A program made the translations under genes and the position numbers. Under the pieces are notes generated by a model, which had not been told where the DNA came from, did no database searches, and saw only the letters and a program-made list of their open reading frames with translations. 64,000 bases of DNA from Paenibacillus_Z sp042653205 (lineage in GTDB: Bacteria; Bacillota; Bacilli; Paenibacillales; Paenibacillaceae), in contig NZ_JBHSHY010000002.1 in the NCBI RefSeq assembly GCF_042653205.1, positions 124,001 to 188,000 on the forward strand, given 5' to 3'. Positions 58,868-64,000 of this stretch are shown in pieces; positions within the stretch are counted from its first letter, which is position 1; every line of letters begins with the position of its first letter.

Positions 58868-60568
58868 ATGCTTCGCGAGCTGTCTATTCGCAATTTGGCT
58901 GTTATCGAGCAGGTATCTGTAAAGTTTCATGACGGGTTTCATGTTCTGACGGGGGAAACGGGAGCGGGCAAATCGATTCTGATCGATGCGCTCAGCCTGG
59001 TCGTCGGCGGCAGGGGCGCATCCGACATGGTCCGGTACGGCTGCGACAAAGCCGAAATCGAAGCCATGTTCGAGCTGCCGCAGGGACACCCGGTCTGGAC
59101 GACCTTGACGACATTCGGGCTGCGGGCTTCGCACGAGGAAGGTCTTGTCGTCCGGCGGGAGCTATCCTCCCAAGGCAAGAGCGTCAGCCGCGTTAACGGA
59201 CATATCGTCACGCTGTCCATGCTGCGTGAGATTGGCGAATGCCTCGTGAATATCCATGGCCAGCATGAGCATCAGTCGCTTCTCCGGACCGAGAAGCATT
59301 TGGATTGGCTGGATTCATATGCCGGCGACGCGGTGCAGGGCACGCTGGAATCTTATCGCGTCGTTTACAAACACTATGAGCAGGTTCGCGCGGAGCTCAA
59401 GAGCCTGGAAGAGACCACGCGGCAAAACATGCAGATGCTCGACCTATACCGGTTCCAGATCGAGGAGATCGCTTCGGCTCGCCTGAAGCCGGGCGAGGAC
59501 GAGGACTTGGCCGAGGAGCGCCAGAAGCTGATGTCGTCCGTCAAGCGCCGGGATTCGGCAGCGGAGGCGTATAGCCTGTTGAACGGCAACAAGGGGCTCG
59601 ACGCGATCAGCAAAGCGGTCGGCAAGGTGACCGATATCCGCGAATACGATCCGCAGGTTCTCGATCCGCTGCTGGAGCAGCTCCAGTCGGCGTTCTTCCA
59701 GCTCGAAGACGCGGTGTTTCAGCTTCGCGATTACCGGGACGGCGTGGAGTCGGATCCGGAACGGCTGACGTTGATCGAAGACCGGATCGATCTGATCAAC
59801 AGCCTGAAGCGCAAATACGGCGAGTCGATTCCCGATATTCTCGCTTATCTGGGCAATATTCAAGCCGAGACGGACAAAATCGAAAATCGTGACGAGCATT
59901 TGGCCCGGCTCCAGCAAGAGCTCGTCAAGCATCAGACCGACTGCATGGCGCTCGGCGTTCAACTGTCCGGCTTGCGGCGCAAAGCGGCGGAGCGGCTCGC
60001 GACGGCGATCGAGAGCGAGCTGCGCCAGCTGCAGATGGATCGGACGACGTTCCGCGTCCTATTAGAGCAGTCGCCGGTCGGCGAAGGCTACAAACTCCAT
60101 TCGAACGGCATCGACGAAGCCGTCTTCCTGATCGCGCCGAATCCGGGCGAACCGCTGAAACCGATCAGCAAAATCGCGTCCGGCGGCGAGATGTCGCGGA
60201 TCATGCTCGCTCTAAAGACGATCTTCGCTTCCATCGACGAAGTGCCGGTGCTCATCTTTGACGAAGTCGATACGGGCGTAAGCGGCCGCGCCGCCCAGGC
60301 TATCGCGGAGAAGATGGCGCGATTGTCCAGCCAGTGCCAAGTGTTCTCCATTACCCATTTGCCGCAGGTGGCCTGCATGGCGGAACATCATTATGAGATC
60401 CGCAAAACCATCGTGTCGGAACGGACCTCGACGCGGGTAACGGAACTCAGCCATTCGAATCGGATCGAAGAGCTGGCGCGCATGCTAGGCGGCGTGGAAG
60501 TCACGGAAAAAACGCGCCACCATGCGCAAGAAATGCTTGACCTGGCTTACAAACAGAAGGGAGCATAA
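58868..60568 (+). CDS. recN: DNA repair protein RecN
   Basis: A 566-residue SMC-like ATPase for double-strand break repair. Walker A is GETGAGKSILIDALSLVVGG, the signature is KPISKIASGGEMSRIMLALK and Walker B is VLIFDEVDTGVSGRAAQAI; coiled-coil segments occupy about residues 150-360. A perfect AAGGAGGAG precedes the ATG. Confidence 0.95.
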   Translation: MLRELSIRNLAVIEQVSVKFHDGFHVLTGETGAGKSILIDALSLVVGGRGASDMVRYGCDKAEIEAMFELPQGHPVWTTLTTFGLRASHEEGLVVRRELSSQGKSVSRVNGHIVTLSMLREIGECLVNIHGQHEHQSLLRTEKHLDWLDSYAGDAVQGTLESYRVVYKHYEQVRAELKSLEETTRQNMQMLDLYRFQIEEIASARLKPGEDEDLAEERQKLMSSVKRRDSAAEAYSLLNGNKGLDAISKAVGKVTDIREYDPQVLDPLLEQLQSAFFQLEDAVFQLRDYRDGVESDPERLTLIEDRIDLINSLKRKYGESIPDILAYLGNIQAETDKIENRDEHLARLQQELVKHQTDCMALGVQLSGLRRKAAERLATAIESELRQLQMDRTTFRVLLEQSPVGEGYKLHSNGIDEAVFLIAPNPGEPLKPISKIASGGEMSRIMLALKTIFASIDEVPVLIFDEVDTGVSGRAAQAIAEKMARLSSQCQVFSITHLPQVACMAEHHYEIRKTIVSERTSTRVTELSHSNRIEELARMLGGVEVTEKTRHHAQEMLDLAYKQKGA

Positions 60569-60690
60569 GAGAACCATTCAGGGAATGTTTTTGGCGACAT
60601 AAAACAATAAGGGCAGGGATACCTTATAGGTACGCAAATGGCGAACCACCTTTCTCGTCAAGCGATTCAGCAGCAGGGAGCGTGAAGTCA

Positions 60691-62016
60691 TTGAATGCCT
60701 ATCAGCGGAAACGGTGGCTTGGTTTATTCCTCGTCATCATCGTCTGCATGCTTGGTCTATCCTCGCCAATCCAACATTTCGCCGCCTTTCCGAATGAAGT
60801 TCGCTTATTCTCGGGGCAATTGAAACAGCTGGATTACAGTATGCCCGTTCATGCGCAAGTAACATCCGATTCGCAGCTGCTTCAGATTAACGGTTCGAGC
60901 GGCCGCTCTACCTCCATTAATTTAAACAAGCCGGTGACGATTCAATCATCCAGCAGCGGCGAAACAACGCTCAAATTGAAATTATTCGGCAAAATTCCAT
61001 TCAAGACGCTCAAAGTCAACGTCGTACCGGATCTGCGGGTCATACCGGGCGGACAAACCATCGGCGTCAAAGTGAAGTCCGCGGGCATCATGGTCGTAGG
61101 CCATCACCAAGTCGTCAACGATAAAGGAACGAAGGTTTCTCCCGGCGAAACGGCCAAATTGCAGCTCGGCGATCTGATCGTGCGCATCAACGGCAATTAT
61201 GTCAATGAAGTTTATAAAGTGGCCAAGCTGGCCGAAGAAGCCGGTACCGCCAAAAAACCGCTTCAACTGACGGTCAAACGCGGCACAAGATTGTTCGAAA
61301 CGAAGCTTTCTCCGGTCTACGATGCGGAAGACCGCGCCTGGCGGCTCGGCCTGTACATTCGCGACTCGGCAGCCGGCGTGGGCACACTGACATTCTATGC
61401 GCCGGATCAAGGCGTCTACGGAGCGCTTGGGCACGTTATAACCGACATGGACACGCAGACGCCGATCGAGGTGGGCGAAGGGCAAATTCTTCAATCCAAC
61501 GTGACGTCGATCAATAAGAGCCAGAACGGCGAACCGGGGGAAAAACGGGCTCATTTCATCAAAGAAAGCAAAGTGCTTGGCAATATCGAACGCAACACGT
61601 CCTTTGGGATATTCGGCAAAATGAGGGAGCTCCCCGCGCACAGCTATAATCAGCAATCGATCCCGGTTGCATTCGCGGAAGAGGTGAAAGAAGGGCCGGC
61701 GCAGCTGCTCACCGTCGTGAACGGACAGAAGGTGGAGCGTTTCAATGTCGAGGTCGTGCACGTGACCCGGCAGCAATCGCCCGCCACGAAGGGCATGGTC
61801 ATCAAAATTACGGATCGCCGCCTGCTGCAGCAAACCGGGGGCATCGTGCAAGGGATGTCGGGAAGCCCGATCATACAGGACGGCAAACTGATCGGTGCAG
61901 TGACGCACGTATTCGTTAACGACCCGACGTCGGGATATGGCTGCTTTATCGAGTGGATGCTGCAGGATGCTGGCGTGTTGCTGAAGACGACGAACTTAAA
62001 TCTTAAGGCGGCCTAA
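60691..62016 (+). CDS. spoIVB: SpoIVB peptidase
   Basis: A 441-residue S55 serine peptidase secreted from the forespore; it cleaves SpoIVFA to trigger pro-sigma-K processing. An N-terminal membrane segment (WLGLFLVIIVCMLGLSSPI), a PDZ domain (about residues 120-200, GIMVVGHHQVVNDKGTKVSP, LQLGDLIVRINGNYV) and the peptidase domain are visible. The catalytic His is in GALGHVITDMDT and the Ser in VQGMSGSPIIQDGKLIGAVT. TTG 60691 lies ten bases after GGGAG; the GTG three codons earlier is only one base from it. Confidence 0.9.
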   Translation: MNAYQRKRWLGLFLVIIVCMLGLSSPIQHFAAFPNEVRLFSGQLKQLDYSMPVHAQVTSDSQLLQINGSSGRSTSINLNKPVTIQSSSSGETTLKLKLFGKIPFKTLKVNVVPDLRVIPGGQTIGVKVKSAGIMVVGHHQVVNDKGTKVSPGETAKLQLGDLIVRINGNYVNEVYKVAKLAEEAGTAKKPLQLTVKRGTRLFETKLSPVYDAEDRAWRLGLYIRDSAAGVGTLTFYAPDQGVYGALGHVITDMDTQTPIEVGEGQILQSNVTSINKSQNGEPGEKRAHFIKESKVLGNIERNTSFGIFGKMRELPAHSYNQQSIPVAFAEEVKEGPAQLLTVVNGQKVERFNVEVVHVTRQQSPATKGMVIKITDRRLLQQTGGIVQGMSGSPIIQDGKLIGAVTHVFVNDPTSGYGCFIEWMLQDAGVLLKTTNLNLKAA

Positions 62017-62034
62017 GCCACCTTAAGATTTTTT
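61998..62034 (+). terminator. spoIVB terminator
   Basis: AAATCTTAAGG and CCTTAAGATTT form a perfect 11 base-pair stem followed by a T tract. The left arm overlaps the last codons of spoIVB. Confidence 0.85.
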
Positions 62035-62133
62035 GCTTCTCGCGGATATGTAGTAGCGGAAGTCGGAGATGTACGAAACGGGTAGTTGCGTAAGTTCATT
62101 CGCTGTACATAGGACAAGTCCAAGATCATGACT

Positions 62134-62140
62134 TGTCGAA
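62134..62140 (+). promoter_or_regulatory. Spo0A box 1 (0A box)
   Basis: TGTCGAA, preceded by CT and T and followed by AAAA, matches the 0A box TTGTCGAAAAA. It lies in the AT-rich region before spo0A. Confidence 0.65.
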
Positions 62141-62218
62141 AAATTTCGAACAATGATACATCATGTAATAAATTATTCATTATAAATCACATCGAATAAA
62201 AAATAAAGAAAAAGATTA

Positions 62219-62225
62219 TTCGACA
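62219..62225 (-). promoter_or_regulatory. Spo0A box 2
   Basis: TTCGACA on the plus strand is TGTCGAA on the minus strand, a core 0A box. It lies about 105 bases before the chosen spo0A start, next to the AAGGAATT motif at 62227-62234, which resembles a sigma-H -35 element. Confidence 0.55.
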
Positions 62226-62244
62226 GAAGGAATTTTATACCCCA

Positions 62245-62251
62245 TGTCGAA
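62245..62251 (+). promoter_or_regulatory. Spo0A box 3
   Basis: TGTCGAA followed by AA is a core 0A box. It overlaps an in-frame ATG at 62244 that would add 28 residues to Spo0A; the two readings are probably exclusive. Confidence 0.55.
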
Positions 62252-62327
62252 AATGTTTAACAAGCAGGAAAGACGTAAAGATGCTGCGTCTCAACCATTA
62301 GGATTTAAGTCTAAGGAGGACTATACC

Positions 62328-63140
62328 TTGCAAAGAATTGAAGTATTGTTGGCTGATGACAACCGTGAATTTACGACTCTGCTTTCCGAGTATATTTCCG
62401 AACAAAACGATATGACTGTAACGGGTGTCGCGTATAACGGCGAGGAAGTTCTCCGCATTCTGGAAGAAACGCGTCCTGATGTATTGATCCTGGATATCAT
62501 CATGCCGCATCTTGACGGCCTCGGCGTGCTGGAGCGCCTGCGCGAAATGAATCTGCCGCAAATGCCGAAAATCATCATGCTGACGGCGTTCGGCCAAGAG
62601 AACATCACGCAAAAAGCCGTTCAGCTGGGCGCGTCGTATTACATTTTGAAACCGTTTGATATGGAAATTTTGGCGAACCGCATCCGGCAGCTGGTCGGCA
62701 ATCCGACGGTTATCTCATCGTCGTACACCGCCTCGGCCTCGTCCGCCTCGGCAACGAAGTCCAACGTCGTTCCGATCGCCAAAGGAAAAAACCTCGATGC
62801 CAATATTACGAGCATCATTCACGAAATCGGCGTACCCGCTCACATCAAAGGGTATCAATATTTGCGCGAAGCGATTACAATGGTATACAACAATATCGAA
62901 ATTTTAGGCGCGATTACGAAGACGCTGTATCCCGCGATCGCCGAGAAATTCAAAACGACGCCTTCCCGCGTCGAACGCGCTATCCGCCATGCGATCGAGG
63001 TCGCTTGGACGCGCGGCAACATCGACAGCATCAGCCACTTGTTCGGCTACACGATCAATATCAGCAAGTCGAAACCGACGAACAGCGAGTTTATCGCGAT
63101 GGTCGCCGACAAGCTGCGGATCGAACACAAAGTATCTTAG
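62328..63140 (+). CDS. spo0A: sporulation master regulator Spo0A
   Basis: A 270-residue response regulator that starts sporulation. The receiver domain has EVLLADDNREF, the phospho-acceptor D56 in VLILDIIMPHLDG and the conserved K in YYILKPFD. The C-terminal DNA-binding domain has SIIHEIGVPAHIKGYQYLRE, PSRVERAIRHAIEVAWTRGN and GYTINISKSKPTNSEFIAMV. The start is taken as TTG 62328 after AAGGAGG because it gives the usual length; an upstream in-frame ATG at 62244 is possible but overlaps a Spo0A box. Three 0A boxes suggest autoregulation. Confidence 0.95.
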   Translation: MQRIEVLLADDNREFTTLLSEYISEQNDMTVTGVAYNGEEVLRILEETRPDVLILDIIMPHLDGLGVLERLREMNLPQMPKIIMLTAFGQENITQKAVQLGASYYILKPFDMEILANRIRQLVGNPTVISSSYTASASSASATKSNVVPIAKGKNLDANITSIIHEIGVPAHIKGYQYLREAITMVYNNIEILGAITKTLYPAIAEKFKTTPSRVERAIRHAIEVAWTRGNIDSISHLFGYTINISKSKPTNSEFIAMVADKLRIEHKVS

Positions 63141-63181
63141 AACGACACGCTATTACGAACGATTCATTCGATTGGATGGAG

Positions 63182-63216
63182 CGCCGCTCCCGCGAGTCAC
63201 TCGCGGGCAGTGGCGT
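63182..63216 (+). terminator. hairpin after spo0A
   Basis: CCCGCGAG and CTCGCGGG form a perfect stem with a TCA loop, extended by CGCC/GGCG pairs. Only three T's follow, so efficiency is uncertain. Confidence 0.55.
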
Positions 63217-63253
63217 TTCGCGTTGTTCAAGCATCTAGGGGGATTGTTTTCTT

Positions 63254-64000
63254 GTGGCATCGTTGACATCTACTTCCGCTCCTTCGTGGAAACGACTTAC
63301 CGTCTTATTGTCCGTCACGCTCATCTCGGGCTTCAATCAGGGGCTGCTGCTCCCCCTGCTTGCCATTCTTCTCGAGCAGCAAGGCGTCTCGTCGGATATG
63401 AACGGCCTCAACTCCATGGCGCTGTATATCGGGACATTCGGCATGATGTTCTTTATCGAGAAGCCGATTCGCCGGTTCGGGTATAAGGCCGGCATCCTCG
63501 CGGGCATCGCGCTCGCGGGAACGGCCACGCTGCTGTTCCCGGTCTTCTCCGGCGCATTATGGATCTGGTTCATTCTGCGGATCGCCGTCGGCATCGGCGA
63601 CAGCGCGCTCCATTACTGCGCGCAGCTCTGGATCGTCAGCAGCGCTTCGCCGCAGCGCCGCGGCCGGGTTATTTCGCTTTATGGCATGGCTTACGGCATC
63701 GGCTTCAGCCTCGGCCCAATCGGCATTAACCTGGCGAATGCAGCCAGCTGGATGCCATTCGCACTGAACGCGGCGCTGTTCGTGCTCGTCGCCTTCTTCA
63801 TGCTGCCGCTCGGCAGGGAGTACCCCGAAGCCGCGAAATCGTCCGCCGAGAGCGGCAATCGTTTTTGGCTGGTTTATCGTCTGGGATGGTTCGCGTTATT
63901 GCCGGCCATCCTGTACGGCTTGCTGGAATCGACGATGAACAGCAATTTTCCGCTCTACGGGCTCCGAATCGGGCTCAGCAAAGAAACGATATCGATGCTG
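63254..64000 (+). CDS. MFS transporter, 3' truncated by the window
   Basis: The frame from GTG 63254 stays open to the last base, giving the first 249 residues of a membrane protein. GGGGAT precedes the start. The translation has six or more hydrophobic segments (LLSVTLISGFNQGLLLPLLA, LYIGTFGMMFFIEKPIRRFG, GYKAGILAGIALAGTATLLF, GYGIGFSLGPIGINLANAAS), the pattern of a major facilitator; the loop 2-3 region reads EKPIRRFGYK. Substrate unknown. The C-terminal half lies beyond the window. Confidence 0.75.
   Translation, partial: MASLTSTSAPSWKRLTVLLSVTLISGFNQGLLLPLLAILLEQQGVSSDMNGLNSMALYIGTFGMMFFIEKPIRRFGYKAGILAGIALAGTATLLFPVFSGALWIWFILRIAVGIGDSALHYCAQLWIVSSASPQRRGRVISLYGMAYGIGFSLGPIGINLANAASWMPFALNAALFVLVAFFMLPLGREYPEAAKSSAESGNRFWLVYRLGWFALLPAILYGLLESTMNSNFPLYGLRIGLSKETISML

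Overview
This window is a chromosomal segment of a high-GC, endospore-forming member of the Bacillales, most likely Paenibacillaceae (Paenibacillus or Cohnella-like). Three things point there: a complete spoIIIAA-AH operon together with spoIVB and spo0A; a gene order (mntR, a yqhP-like gene, yqhQ, yqhR, aroQ, yqhT, efp ... yqhV, spoIIIA, accB, accC, asp23, nusB, folD, xseA, xseB, ispA, dxs, tlyA/yqxC, argR, recN, spoIVB, spo0A) that follows the corresponding Bacillus subtilis block; and GC-rich coding sequence with AGGAGG-type ribosome binding sites and frequent GTG and TTG starts. I saw no rRNA, tRNA, CRISPR array, insertion sequence or prophage.

Layout. 1-5000: small conserved proteins (DUF3892, an MBL-fold hydrolase, a Cys-rich small protein, a stalk-domain secreted protein, DUF1292, DUF1885) and an SpeA-type decarboxylase. 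5100-10400: two MFS transporters, then a minus-strand ABC exporter operon whose last gene is a TetR regulator; matching operators flank its promoter. 10400-14500: a minus-strand GerA-type germinant receptor operon in the order A-C-small membrane protein-B. 14700-25300: an RND exporter, a PAS sensor kinase preceded by a tiny Cys-rich reading frame, a DUF1054 protein, a secreted stalk/PKD-like protein, and an AraC regulator with a Gfo/Idh/MocA oxidoreductase. 25500-32000: yidD, a T-box leader with metG, a Zur-box-controlled znuA-znuC-znuB cluster followed by ccdA, and a possibly frameshifted small gene.

32000-64000 is the conserved sporulation and housekeeping block. It is interrupted between efp and yqhV by lysC, a DUF441 gene and a comA/comB pair that would make sulfolactate, a compound known from B. 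subtilis spores. Many genes here serve one programme: Spo0A starts sporulation, the SpoIIIA channel joins mother cell and forespore, SpoIVB signals back to the mother cell, comA/comB could add spore sulfolactate, and the GerA receptor later triggers germination.

Regulation readable from the sequence includes a T-box, a Zur box, paired TetR operators, a sigma-E-like promoter before spoIIIAA, three Spo0A boxes before spo0A, an internal translation start in lysC, and LexA-like boxes before an uncharacterised membrane-anchored gene next to argR-recN. The last is the most novel-looking locus.
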